Below, piece by piece: positions 24,383 through 34,782 of a stretch of DNA of 64,000 bases. Positions within the stretch are counted from its first letter, which is position 1. The number at the start of each line of letters is the position of its first letter. The position numbers and the translations under genes were made by a program. Location of the stretch: positions 51,883,501 to 51,947,500 of the forward strand of contig NC_071670.1 of assembly GCF_028554725.1 (NCBI RefSeq), in the 5' to 3' direction. Source of the DNA: Zeugodacus cucurbitae. Its lineage: Eukaryota; Arthropoda; Insecta; Diptera; Tephritidae. The notes beneath the pieces are model-generated. The model was not told the DNA's origin. It saw nothing but the letters and a program-made list of their open reading frames with translations, and did no database searches.

Positions 24383-25501
24383 TTTTATACTCTCGCAACA
24401 AAAGTTGCTACGAGAGTATTATAGTTTTGTTCACATAACGGTTGTTTGTAACACCCAAAACTAAACGAGTTAGATATAGGGTTATATATACCAAAGTGAT
24501 TAGGGTGAAGTGTGGAGTTCAAATCCGAATGTCTGTCTGTCTGTCCGTCCGTCTGTGCAAGCTGTAACTTGAGTAAAATCGTACCACTGCCACGCCCACA
24601 AAATGGCGAAAACCGAAAACTCATCAAGTGCCATAAATAAGCCATAAATAAAGCTATGGAAATAAAATTTGGTATGAATAATCGCACTATGAAGGGGCAT
24701 ATTTGGATGTAATTTTTTTGGGGAGGTGGGCGTGGCCCCGCCCGTAAATAGGTTTTTTGTATATATCTCGGAAACCAATAGAGCTATATAAACCAAACTT
24801 TCTGCAGTGGTTTTTTTGGCCACTTCTTAATACAGTCCAAAACATAAAGAAATCGGATAATATCCACGCCCACCTCCCATACAAAGGTTAGGTTGAAAAT
24901 TACTAAAAGTGGGTTAACTCGCTAAGGAAAAACGTCAGAAACACTAAATTTCACATAAGAAATGGCAGATAGAAGCTGTACTCAGATTTTTTTACAAAAT
25001 GGAAAATGGGCGTGGCATCGCCAACTTATGGGTCATAAACCATATCTCAGGAACTACTCGACCGATTCAATGAAACTTGGTTTGTAATAGTTTCCTTACA
25101 TCCCAATGATGTGTTGTGAAAATAGGCCAAATCACTTCACAACCACGCCTACTTCGTATATATCAGAACTTTGAAGACGATCTGAATCGTTTACTTTACA
25201 ATAAATAAAGTAAGCACTAGTGAAGATATCGGCGCAAATACTACGTTTATAATGTGGCAGCCCCATTCTAAAAATCGCCGAAATCGGACCATAGGTTTCC
25301 AAGGTCCCATATATCGAACATGAGGACCTCGGTGCTTCTAACTTAATATTATGGTTTCCAACTTTCAATGGACTTTATACAATATATATGACGAATATGT
25401 GGGTCAAATTGTGTGTTACATAATATAAATAAAGTCAAATAAATAAATTGTGAGAGTATAAAATGTTCGGTTACACCCGAACTTAGCCCTTCCTTACTTT
25501 T
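24383..25501 (-). mobile_element. Dispersed fly repeat, copy C (longest copy)
   Basis: Inverted relative to B. The plus strand opens with the hairpin TATACTCTCGCAACAAAAGT..GCTACGAGAGTA and runs through all the B landmarks reversed. It then extends past the B start to a second end, TGTGAGAGTATAAAATGTTC, GGTTACACCCGAACTTAGCC, CTTCCTTACTTTTT. Both ends therefore contain GAGAGTATAAAA plus a small hairpin (TTCGG..CCGAA at the right). This is probably close to full length. I recall closely similar repeats from other fly genomes but cannot give a name. Confidence 0.7.
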
Positions 25502-26624
25502 TACTTTATAGTTTCCCACGGTTTTAGCTTCAGAAAGATATCTATAGAGTTTTAAAGTTTTGAAGCGCAAAAGTGTTCCAACAAAAAATTTATCGTCATG
25601 ATCCGTTTTTCTGATATATGTATGTAATTACAATGTACACACAAAGTCAGTGGCAGTCTGGCAAGAAGGGGAGCTCATGGAGATATTAAAGACCTTAAAA
25701 TAATACTCGGACTAATTATGTATATCCTTAATATTTTTTTTAAACTGAATGTCATCAGAATGTTGACATCAATGGGATATCTGGGTTCGAATATGTATAA
25801 GTAGGATCTTTGCTATCACCTAAAACAAAAAAAAAACTATTAAATTTCCACAAAATAATTATTTTGCTACTATCTTCTCAACATTTCCAACTGAAATCAG
25901 AAAATCTTCGCTAACTAATTTAACTGCAAGAGGCCTTAAATCACCAAATCACTGCAGTAAAATCAATGATTCAAATTCCCAATATCAACGGCAAGGCAAG
26001 GAGACAGACAGACTATATTCATTCATGAAAAGTAATGCAAATACGAAATTTGTGAAAAGACTAATGCGGCCTCATTTTTTAAAGCGCACCAAATCGTTGA
26101 TCACCAAGGACAACAACAAAACGAACTACAACACTAAAGCTAACATCAACAAAGGTAGCAACAGACGGACCATTAAGCAGCAAAAAGACAACGACGAAGA
26201 AGGAGAAGATTAAACAACACAAATAAAACAACAACAACACACGAGTTACGAGCATAAGCTATGGTCGGAACAGCGCGATTATAATCTTCGCAAAATGCAA
26301 TGAATGAGACGAAAAAGCAACAAACGAACGAGTGAGTACGAGTTGCGGTAGTAAAAATATGGGAGCAGTTATTGAGGCAAATCCATCAGCATCATAATAT
26401 CAGTAAACGTCTATGATGATGATGATGTGGTGGCAGTGTTGAATGTTGAATGAGATTTCGAAGGAAGGCAGCTCATAAACGGTGAATAGGCAGCAGCGTT
26501 GTAGAGTATAGCGTAACCTCATTTATTGTGGCTGGAAATTAATGCACTGAAAGAGGCAACTGCTCGACTGCACATACATACATACATACATATATTGCTA
26601 CATACTCGAGAACTTACTTAAGCA
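25502..26624. other. Non-coding stretch, nothing recognised
   Basis: AT-rich with CAA runs around 26100-26240, a short GATG run at 26413 and CATA repeats near 26573-26592. The 62-codon frame at 26025 is lysine/asparagine/threonine rich from CAA-type triplets. Confidence 0.5.
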
Positions 26625-26744
26625 CAGTAGTTTGCCGAAATAACGAACACATTAATTGTCAGACCTGTTCGTTACATCGAGTTTTTCGTTAATTCGAGTA
26701 CTCACTTAGAGGTATGTTTTTCAATAAAAATGAGTTAAATATCC

Positions 26745-26937
26745 GTAAATTGCTGTTTAATAAATTGTTTTATTAATTTATTGTTAAAAAATTAAAAACC
26801 ATAATATAACATTTCAAATCCAATAAATTCTACCAAAATGGACCAATTCTGACACTTATACTCCTTTCAATAATTTTAAGCTTTTTTTTATAAAATTCAG
26901 AATTCTTCAATTTGCACATTTCTTTTAAATTTTTTCC
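26745..26937. repeat. Direct repeat of pogo-type interior, left copy
   Basis: Shares GTAAATTGC-GTTTAATAAA, TTTTATTAATTT, ATTTTAAGCTTTTTTTTATA and GCACATTTCTTTT-AATTTTT with the right copy at 28042-28212, in the same order and orientation, with clear divergence. Confidence 0.75.
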
Positions 26938-27015
26938 ACCCGTGTCATCTGGGCTTTAAGAAAGTGTTATATACCGAATTTCATTAAAATCGGTCGAGTA
27001 GTTCCTGAGATATGG

Positions 27016-27337
27016 AGTATACATACTCCCTAGAAACTAGTATATACTCCACCAAGAGTATGTACTACCTAGAAAGTATATACTTTAGCAGGAGTATGTA
27101 CTACTTAGGAAGTATATACTCTACCAGGAGTACATATGTACTACCTAGAAAGTATATACACAATCAGGAGTAGAAAGTATATACTCTACCAGGACTATGT
27201 ACTACCGAGAAAGTATATACTCTACCAAGAGTATGTACTAACTAGAAAGTATATGCTGTACCAGGAGTATGTACTATCTAGAAAGTGTCTAGTGTATATT
27301 CTATCAGGAGTAAGTACTACCTATCAGGATACTACTA
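27016..27337. repeat. 36-bp tandem units (satellite 2, older part)
   Basis: Imperfect units of about 36 bp with GGAGTATGTACTACCTAGAA and AGTATATACTCTACC, the reverse complement of the satellite-1 unit. Units vary in length, including truncated and extended ones near 27150-27330, as is usual at array margins. It directly follows a fragment of the dispersed repeat (ATATACCGAATTTCATTAAA ... CCTGAGATATGG, 26969-27015). Confidence 0.85.
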
Positions 27338-28039
27338 GGAGCATGTGCTCCCTAGAAAATGATGTATACATTACTAGGAGTATGTGCTCCCTATAAAATG
27401 GTGTATACATTACTAGGAGTATGTGCTCCCTAGAAAATGGTGTATACATTACTAGGAGTAGGTGCTCCCTAGAAAATGGTGTATACATTACTAGGAGTAG
27501 GTGCTCCCTAGAAAGTGGTGTATACATTACTAGGAGTAGGTGCTCCCTAGAAAATGGTGTATACATTACTAGGAGTAGGTGCTCCCTAGAAAATGGTGTA
27601 TACATTACTAGGAGCATGTGCTCCCTAGAAAATGATGTATACATTACTAGGAGTAGGTGCTCCCTAGAAAATGGTGTATACATTACTAGGAGCATGTGCT
27701 CCCTAGAAAATGATGTATACATTACTAGGAGTATGTGCTCCCTATAAAATGGTGTATACATTACTAGGAGTATGTGCTCCCTAGAAAATGGTGTATACAT
27801 TACTAGGAGTAGGTGCTCCCTAGAAAATGGTGTATACATTACTAGGAGTAGGTGCTCCCTAGAAAATGGTGTATACATTACTAGGAGTATGTGCTCCCTA
27901 GAAAATGGTGTATACATTACTAGGAGTAGGTGCTCTCTAGAAAATGGTGTATACACTACTAGGAGTATGTGCTCCCTAGAAAATGGTGTATACATTATTA
28001 GGAGTATGTGCTCCCTAGAAAGTAGTATATACACTATGA
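27338..28039. repeat. 39-bp tandem array, 18 units (satellite 2, homogenised part)
   Basis: Eighteen units start every 39 bp from 27338 to 28001. The unit is GGAGTATGTGCTCCCTAGAA followed by AATGGTGTATACATTACTA. Variant positions define at least four unit types. The 39-bp period leaves both strands open (236 codons minus, about 100 codons plus); these frames are artefacts. The last unit reverts toward the 36-bp form (AGTAGTATATACACTA). Confidence 0.95.
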
Positions 28040-28041
28040 GT

Positions 28042-28212
28042 GTAAATTGCAGTTTAATAAAATATTTTATTAATTTTTAGTTACAATTTTTTGTAAAGAT
28101 TTTTTTGATAATTATACGTATTATACTTATTTGGTGCCGATCAATGATTTTAAGCTTTTTTTTATAAAAAATCATCATTTTTTCAATGTGCACATTTCTT
28201 TTGAATTTTTTC
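28042..28212. repeat. Direct repeat of pogo-type interior, right copy
   Basis: Partner of 26745-26937; see there. It begins within three bases of the array end. Confidence 0.75.
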
Positions 28213-28405
28213 AAGTTTTATTTTTAATTCTTGTTCGTTATTACTTTTTTCTCTTTTTTCATATGTCTTTTTCACGTTGTTCGTTAAACCGAGTACTTAC
28301 AAATCACCGATGTTGGTAATTTAAGGTACTCAATGTAACAAATTTGCTTGTTCGTTATAAGTGATTTTCGTTAAAACCAATATTCGTTATTTCGGAAAAC
28401 TACTG

Positions 28406-29123
28406 TACTTGCATATGTGCTCATCGATATGTCTACAGAATGTTGTGGCTTGAGCTTAAAAGAACCTACTGCATGTCTTCCATTCACACTTTTCACTTTG
28501 TTGTTGTGTTTAAGGTGATTACCATCTATATGTTTGTTGTTGGAATCCAATTTCTAAACTATATTTGTTGTTTTTGATTATAAACAAACTCTAAGCGTGA
28601 GTAATAATAATTCGAGAATAGAAAGCTTCGCATTCAACTCGGTCACCCTGTATATACTTATATGTACATATATCCAACTCTATTATTAAATAACATTTAT
28701 TCTTGCCTTCTGATCTCTTTTATTCACTTTGTCAACTAAGCCTTTCTTCCTGTGCGTTCTAATCAAATGATCTTCGAACAATTTTCGCCTACACTCTTTC
28801 GAACTTTAAATGATATTATTATTAGATATTTATACGAAGATATATTATTATGCTGTATAATTGGATCTAGTGTCAATTTCCTTTGACAAATTTGGATGAA
28901 AAAATCATTTCTTGCTTTTATTTTATTAATTTAATATCTTTACTTATAAATTGTTAATTTAGTTCGCCATGGGGGGACCTTACTTCTGAATTTCCAATTC
29001 TGTCTAAAAAAGCTTTGAATTTTTTATGTGAGGTGTGTCCAAAATTTTCATTACTTACTCTGTCTGTAGCATCCACTAAGGATAGACTTGCTATTATGAG
29101 CTTGGTGATTTTCGTTTGATAAA
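28406..29123. other. Non-coding stretch, nothing recognised
   Basis: AT-rich DNA. No element ends or protein-like frames were found. Confidence 0.45.
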
Positions 29124-29350
29124 AGCTCATACTTCGTCACTTGTTCGTGAATTCTTGGTCACAAAACAATAATATAACGATGTCCCAGCCTTCATATTTG
29201 CCATATATGATTTCGTATTACTTTTTCCCATTTCCAAACCTTAAGAGAACCTTAAAGGGACATCATTTGAAGCGCTGAAAGAGCCACGAGCTATCCCAAA
29301 AATCAATCTTAAGAAGTGTTTCGACGCAAATTTTAGTAAATCCTCCAGGA
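29124..29350 (+). pseudogene. mariner transposase C-terminal fragment
   Basis: The plus strand gives AHTSSLVREFLVTKQ. After a frame change it gives MSQPSYLPYMISYYFFPFPN and LKRTLKGHH. After another it gives EALKEPRAIPKINLKKCFDA. This follows the mariner order AHTSLLVREFLAKN, PQPPYSPDLAPCDFFLFPKL, KRTLKGRRF, IPKSAFQKCFEDW. The third catalytic Asp (SPDLAPxDF) is lost to ISYYF. Short and heavily decayed, and of a different mariner lineage from the copy at 18 kb. Confidence 0.65.
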
Positions 29351-30569
29351 ATATTTTTTATTTATCAACATTTTTGTTTGTATTCACGTCTAAGTCTCAG
29401 ATTGTATAGCTGTTGTTTCGTTGATTGCTTTTATTGTTAATATATCGGGAAAACTGTCTCATAGCTTTATATACCTTCTTAAGTTAGAATCCAAGATTTT
29501 GTTGTGAGGGATAACTTTTCCACATACGCGGTCAAAGATTACTTCGATAATTTTATTTCCTTCTCAAGTCATACACAAAATGTGTAGGTTTTTATAAGAC
29601 TTGGGGTAATAGATATGATGATCTTTTGAATGGCAAAAGGAATATTATTATCGATTATAGATCGGTACTATTAGCCTTAATCATTGGCAATCAATATTAC
29701 ATTAATACAGATTGTATATTATTTCTATTTCTGCCCAATTGTTCAAAAACTGGCTAATATTGTGGTTAAAAATCGCCAAAAAACTACTTGATTAGCGTTA
29801 ATTGTCGGAGGTAAAGGTATACTCAAAAAACTCTACACACCTTGCAGTACTTACTTGTAGTTAAACAAAGGAAACATCAGAATTTGTGAATGAAAGCAAA
29901 AATAAATTTTTTGGCTAAAAATTAACATTAAAAAACACCGTATCCAAGACTGCTGTGGCATATGCGCTACAAAGGTATCCCTTACCGCAGCGCACTTTTG
30001 CCGAAGCAGGAAGTTGTTCCCAGGCACTTTGGACTGCCTCCAAAACGGACATGACCGCATGGCAGGTTGCAGAAGTCAAGTGGGTTGGCTGGCACATTTA
30101 CGCCCACAACAACAAAGGTTTCCACTCACACACACATACATACATGCGGGTGTACACCTACATACTTAGTCACGGCTGTGGGTAACTGATTTCAGATAAG
30201 AAACTGAATTGTTCTTCGTTTCATTTAAGTAGTGTTCACAGGCTACATTGTGCACGCCCACTCAAGTTTCGCGAAAAATTCACACGCCAAAAATTTGGCT
30301 AAGGCGTGTTGGACAGAGCAAATGCTCATATATACCGTACTAATGAACGGAATTGATATGTTCTTTGACTTACTTTTTCATGTAATGGGCTGTAGTCATG
30401 TTTACTTTTGTGAAATATCTGAATTACAGTTAAATTGAAGCGTTGCCAAATGCTACAGCTCATATATCCATTTTTTTCTTCGTCCTACTACTCGATTTTG
30501 AGTACGTTCCAAAGAATTGATGATTTATTTCTCAACTTAATCTCCCTTCAATACAATACAATTGATCTA
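29351..30569. other. Non-coding stretch with a GC-richer patch
   Basis: Mostly AT-rich. The patch 29945-30110 is GC-richer and open on both strands. On the minus strand it reads SATCHAVMSVLEAVQSAWEQ before a weak donor-like GCGGTAAGG. Without an acceptor or homology I do not call it an exon. Confidence 0.35.
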
Positions 30570-30845
30570 GTGATGCACCAATTTCTTTAACCCGGTTGGA
30601 AAATACGTGTTCTGGATGTCTGCTGTGGCGACCACATCCTTCTCATCTGACTCCTAACTCGATGCGTTGTCATCGTGAAAGGCATAGTTGAGCCCTGTGA
30701 CCGATTTGCTCTTCTCCAGGTGGTCAAATCATATCTCCCGATTCACCGAAACCGGCAGCCATCACATTTCGCCGGCCGATCGGACGGTCTTTGCCTTCTT
30801 CAGAGGAGGTTCTTAAGATGAAGTCCAATGTGTTGACGTTCTACA
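30570..30845 (-). pseudogene. mariner transposase remnant with internal deletion
   Basis: On the minus strand the pieces read HWTSS, stop, EPPLKKAKTVRSAG, then MAAGFGESGDMI, HLEKSKSVTGLNYA, FHDDNASS and TYFPTGLKKLVHH. These follow the mariner order ..WT..GEPAPKKAKTVxSAGKVMA..FWD..GxIxxDYLEKGKxVTGxxYA, FHxDNAPxH, YFxxGIKKLExR. The segment between the second and third catalytic aspartates is largely missing. Each piece is in a different frame. Confidence 0.65.
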
Positions 30846-32369
30846 CGCGGTCCACAAAAACTACGTGTCGGATTCGACTTTAAACAGTAGTCATCTACAC
30901 ATCCGATCCTAATTGGTATTTCTCAAAGCCCGAATCAGCAGAAAATTTCTATGTTTATAATCTGACTAAGACAAATCTATATCTACATATATCAAATCAT
31001 CGGAAAATTTCGTTTCATTTGATTCAAACTTTGTTATTATACTCTGTTGTCTTAAGCAATTGCAATTTAATGAGCAGCAATAAATGAGGCAGCAACAGCT
31101 AAATCGCCTTTGGGATTTCTACTGTCGAAATTATACACTTGCCGATTTGTCTGCTTAACTTCGTTAGCTTTTTCAGCTGCTTTTCGAAATGAAATTATTA
31201 TTTCATTATTTTATGCAAAATATGCGACTAAGCACAGTAGCAGGCGCCTTTACGCGCGTCATGACCTTTGACACCGGCGTTATATTGCTTTCCAATTCGA
31301 CAGGCTTCCCCCTCTTAGCCCCGTTACCAATTTTTGCCACGCAGTGAGAGCGTAGTTCGAAAATGTTGAAAAAGTTTAGCAAAGTGTGTGCGCAACCGCC
31401 TGGAAAAATACGCAAGTTCTCAAGATCGTAACTTTTTTTTTGTTGCTAAAGTGTGCTTTTCACTCGCTTGCAAAGCGTAGTTCAAATTAACGCCGGAAGT
31501 TGCTTTTCGATTTCGTATAACCATTCACGTTTTACACATTCATTTTCAGCGTTCACACATTTGGCAAATTCCATCGTGTCGCGAACTCACTTAACTTCTG
31601 AGTAACTTCATAAATGCACCGTTGGCCACGGAGAGCACTGAGAGAAAATTTGTGATTAAAATTAAAAATACATAAAATTCTTAAAAAGCTCTAAGCTCTG
31701 AGCTTTCCATAGCTTTTTTATGTTGCTAATAATTTCGTCTGAAATGATTTTCAAGTGAAGTTATCACAGTCAGATCTCAATAATATTATATGTTAGGCGA
31801 GCTTAAACCCCTCTATCTCAGAACCTGGAACAGGACCAACCTAATTGTATTCATTCGTTATATGTAATGCATATGTATGCAGTTCCAGCTCCTTAAGTTT
31901 GTTAAATATTTCCTTCCGTGGTTCGGACTACCCTTCTCCGAGAACTTGGTACCTAATCCGATCTTTCCAATTGTCAGGTTGTGGAGCCCAGCCTCACCAC
32001 AGCTCCCATAAGTTATTTCAACGAAAAATACAAAGTTTCCACTATTCCGTGCTGCCATTTTAATATTGATGGACAAAATTGAGACTTGGGTCTGCTTACT
32101 GTATGGAGTTCTTTAGCTTTCTTGATCTAAAATGTATGTACGACCCAGCGACAAACAGATTTACTCGACTTTCTTGACCGCAATTCCCATGACAGTCGGA
32201 TCTAGCGTACCGGATTTGTCTCCAATTTTTTCCGCCCTAGAGTTATCCTTTTCGACGCTCTAAACTTTTTCAGATCGGTAAGGTGTTGATGTACTTGGTT
32301 GACCATGAGTTCTTTGAAGTTCTGACAGGGAGCAGATCCATATACAGATCTCCAGTTCGTGACAGATCC
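30846..32369. other. Non-coding stretch, nothing certain
   Basis: AT-rich with a GC-richer part at 31220-31400. The region 31780-32360 could hold more of the neighbouring retrotransposon, but no reverse transcriptase motif could be read. Confidence 0.35.
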
Positions 32370-32876
32370 ATTACAGAACTCATGAATATTATGAACAGTA
32401 AAGTCCTCTCTCGACGAACCAAAATCAAGCTCTAGAAGTCTCTTATCATTCCCGTCCTGCTTTACGGTGCAGAAGCTTGGACGATGTCAACATCAGATGA
32501 GACGACACTAGCAGTTCTCGAGAGGAAAATTTTGCGCAAGATTTATGGTCCTCAGAACATTGGCAACGGCGAATACCGCAGACGATGGAACGATGAGCTG
32601 TACGAGTTATACGATGACATTGACAGAGTTCAGCGAATAAAAAGACAGCGGCTACGCTGGCTAGGTCATGTTGTCCGAATGGACGAAAACACTCCAGCCC
32701 TGAAAGTGTTCGATGCAGTACCCGCCGGAGGAAGCCGAGGAAGGGGAAGGCCTCCACTCCGTTGGAAGGACCAGGTGGAGAGCGACCTGGTTACACTTGG
32801 GATCTCAAACTGGCGACGAACTGCGAAGGAGAGAGAGAGGTGGCGCACTATCGTCGATTCGGCTATAACCGGCTAA
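32370..32876 (+). pseudogene. 3' end of a non-LTR retrotransposon reverse transcriptase ORF
   Basis: The plus-strand frame runs through MNSKVLSRRTKIKL, an in-frame TAG at 32433, then KSLIIPVLLYGAEAWTMSTS, VLERKILRKIYGPQNIGNG, RLRWLGHVVRMDENTPALKV, GRGRPPLRWKDQVESDLV and ISNWRRTAKERERWRTIVDS, ending in TAA. This is the conserved segment after the palm of insect non-LTR endonuclease-reverse transcriptases (SRRTKxxLYKxLIxPVLLYGxExWT ... KILRKIYGP ... LRWxGHVxRM ... GRPxxRWxDxVxxDL). The YADD palm and endonuclease are absent, the usual 5' truncation of such copies. No poly-A tail follows, and the clade is not resolved. From 32484 the last 130 codons are intact, so decay is moderate. Confidence 0.85.
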
Positions 32877-34778
32877 ACGGTTGCAACGCCAATCACATAC
32901 ATATCTCAATCTTATAAATGATATCGTGGAGAAGGGAATAATAGTAAGGAGATCCATACCACAAACGACGAGCTCTGTCGAATTCTAAACATGTCTTTAC
33001 TAATAAAATCATATTCATCAAACAAATTCTCCCAGTGTATGCCAATTCACGCATAAAACGCCCCCTCCACATTACAAACGAACCAACAAGTCATCATTAT
33101 CGTTTAATTCCAGAAGAAACGGCGCAGAGGGGCATACGCACGCACGCACGCACCTAAAACCACACTCGTCTACAAAAATAAAAATTTATTGTAAAAAAGT
33201 TGGCGTAGTAAAATGGAGGGTGACCAGCACCGCCACAAGGTAAGCAACCTGAAGGAGCGTAGCACCAAAAAAACAAGAAAAGAAGAACGTGGAAGCACAG
33301 GAAGTATTGTTGTTGTTATTGTTGGCGATGTTATGGCGGTGGCGTTCAAGAAAAAAAAACCCAAAAAACTCTGTATGTAAATTCAAATTCCGCAACGAAC
33401 TTTAACATTTTTTGACAGTTTGCGTATAAATCTTGAAATGTTTTAATTTGTTCGCGAATCGTTTTGTGTGTGCGCAAGACATTGCACCGCGCGGCCGGCC
33501 GTCCGCTCACTCATTCAATGCTTGAGTTGTACTTTGCAGACTTGGTGCTTGCAGCGATGGCTACAGTCGAGACGCGGGCGTCGTTGTTGTGGCTCAGCGC
33601 CTCTCAAACTCATATTCGTTTTTTCGTATTTGTATTTGTTGTAACAACATTTCACAGGCATTTCGCATTGTATGATTTATGAATGACATTTCAAGTTTCT
33701 CAAAAGTATTTTTTCTCTCATTTTGTTGGTTTTACTTTGTAAAGGTGCTCCATGTTGGTTTTGGAATTGTAAAAACGCAGATTCCAAGCGGTTAAACCGT
33801 CGAACTAATAAAATATTCAACAAGCAAAGGTAACATGTGAACAGCATTGATTAAAAAATAAATAAATAAGAGGATAATTATTGTCCGTTAAGTTGTTACG
33901 AGGGCAGTCCCAAAAACAATAAAAGAATTCGTCATAATAATTTTATAACTCACCATCGACAACACTTTCCTAGTAGGAGAGCCGATGCCAATATTTTTTT
34001 TCACTCCGATAGGAAGAGTCTCTGTGTATGCCTTTATTTTTTGGCAGCTAACCGAGTATTTTCTTTCGATGAAATTGCCTATTTCAGTATTTTGAGTAAG
34101 TTTTAATCGAATTTCTAAATTTTTATTTGTTTTGCGATCTGCTAGATGTAAGTTCCCTATTTCTTTAAATTTGTCGAAACCCTATTTTTTGGGTCAGTTT
34201 TAGTTTGAAACATACTTATCTTCAATATTATATTGTTTTAGTTTCAACAGGACAATTACGTACCTCTTCAATTGATAAGCATTTATTGAGAAAATACATA
34301 CATACATACATATTATTAAAAAAATTTAAAATTATGTATTTTATTTATAAACAGTTATTTAACAATTTTTATTTCTTTTTCGTTTCAGAAAGTGATATTT
34401 TCTACGACATGGACCAAAGATATTTTTAAAAATAGGGTAAGTGTTAAAAATTTATGAATGAATATATTCAAAATTTGTAGTATTAGTTAAGTAAGTAACT
34501 TTAATAAGTAACTCTAGGAAAAGTATTTTTTTGCGGTATTCCTTAAATTATTGTTAGTTTCGAGATGGGGAGGTTGGTTGGAACATTCAGTTCTTTTAGT
34601 AATGGAATTTTGCTTAACTGGAAGCAATTGGGGTTCGTCTGTATTTAGTTCTCTATGACTTCGGTCAAGTGTACGCATTGTCGTTTACATTTTTTACTGA
34701 AATAAGGTTTGAATAAAAAAAAAACAAAGTAATTATTATTTGATTATACTTAGACAACATTTGTGGTTGATCTGCTAC
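32877..34778. other. Non-coding stretch with a possible mariner tip
   Basis: AT-rich, with ACGC repeats near 33139, a TTG run near 33309 and a GC-rich patch at 33480-33600 (GCGCGGCCGGCCGTCC). At 33898 TTACGAGGGCAGTCCCAAAA resembles the terminal repeat style of some insect mariners (ACGAGGGYxxxTCxxAAAGT). No transposase is visible behind it. Confidence 0.35.
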
Positions 34779-34782
34779 TTAA

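Larger units (their letters stand above)
26625..28405. mobile_element. pogo-type element split by a satellite array
   Basis: The left end CAGTAGTTTGCCGAAATAAC and the right end (inverted) CAGTAGTTTTCCGAAATAAC match at 19 of 20 positions. TA follows the right end; the left flank reads CA, possibly a mutated TA. The end motif is of the same style as the jerky-type element at 6980. The interior has no transposase. Its left and right halves each contain a copy of a roughly 170-190-bp segment, with a fragment of the dispersed repeat (26969-27015) and the 36/39-bp array between them. Confidence 0.7.

Noticed and set aside
24383..24884. Overlapping minus-strand frames of 65-107 codons in repeat copy C
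   Set aside because: The frames are not maintained between copies B and C and overlap in several phases, so they are non-coding repeat sequence.
27324..28034. 236-codon minus-strand open frame with a 13-residue repeat, and about 100-codon plus-strand frames over the same DNA
   Set aside because: The array period of 39 bp is 13 codons, so any stop-free unit stays open on both strands. Open frames on both strands, lack of splice or promoter signals and satellite variation rule out a protein.
27016..28039. Regular array considered as a CRISPR
   Set aside because: There are no unique spacers; units are contiguous head-to-tail satellites in a eukaryotic context.
29945..30110. GC-richer patch open on both strands as a coding exon
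   Set aside because: Donor is weak (GCG|GTAAGG), no acceptor is evident and neither translation resembles a known domain.
32446..32848. Minus-strand frames of 60-103 codons
   Set aside because: Antisense shadows of the non-LTR retrotransposon fragment read on the plus strand.
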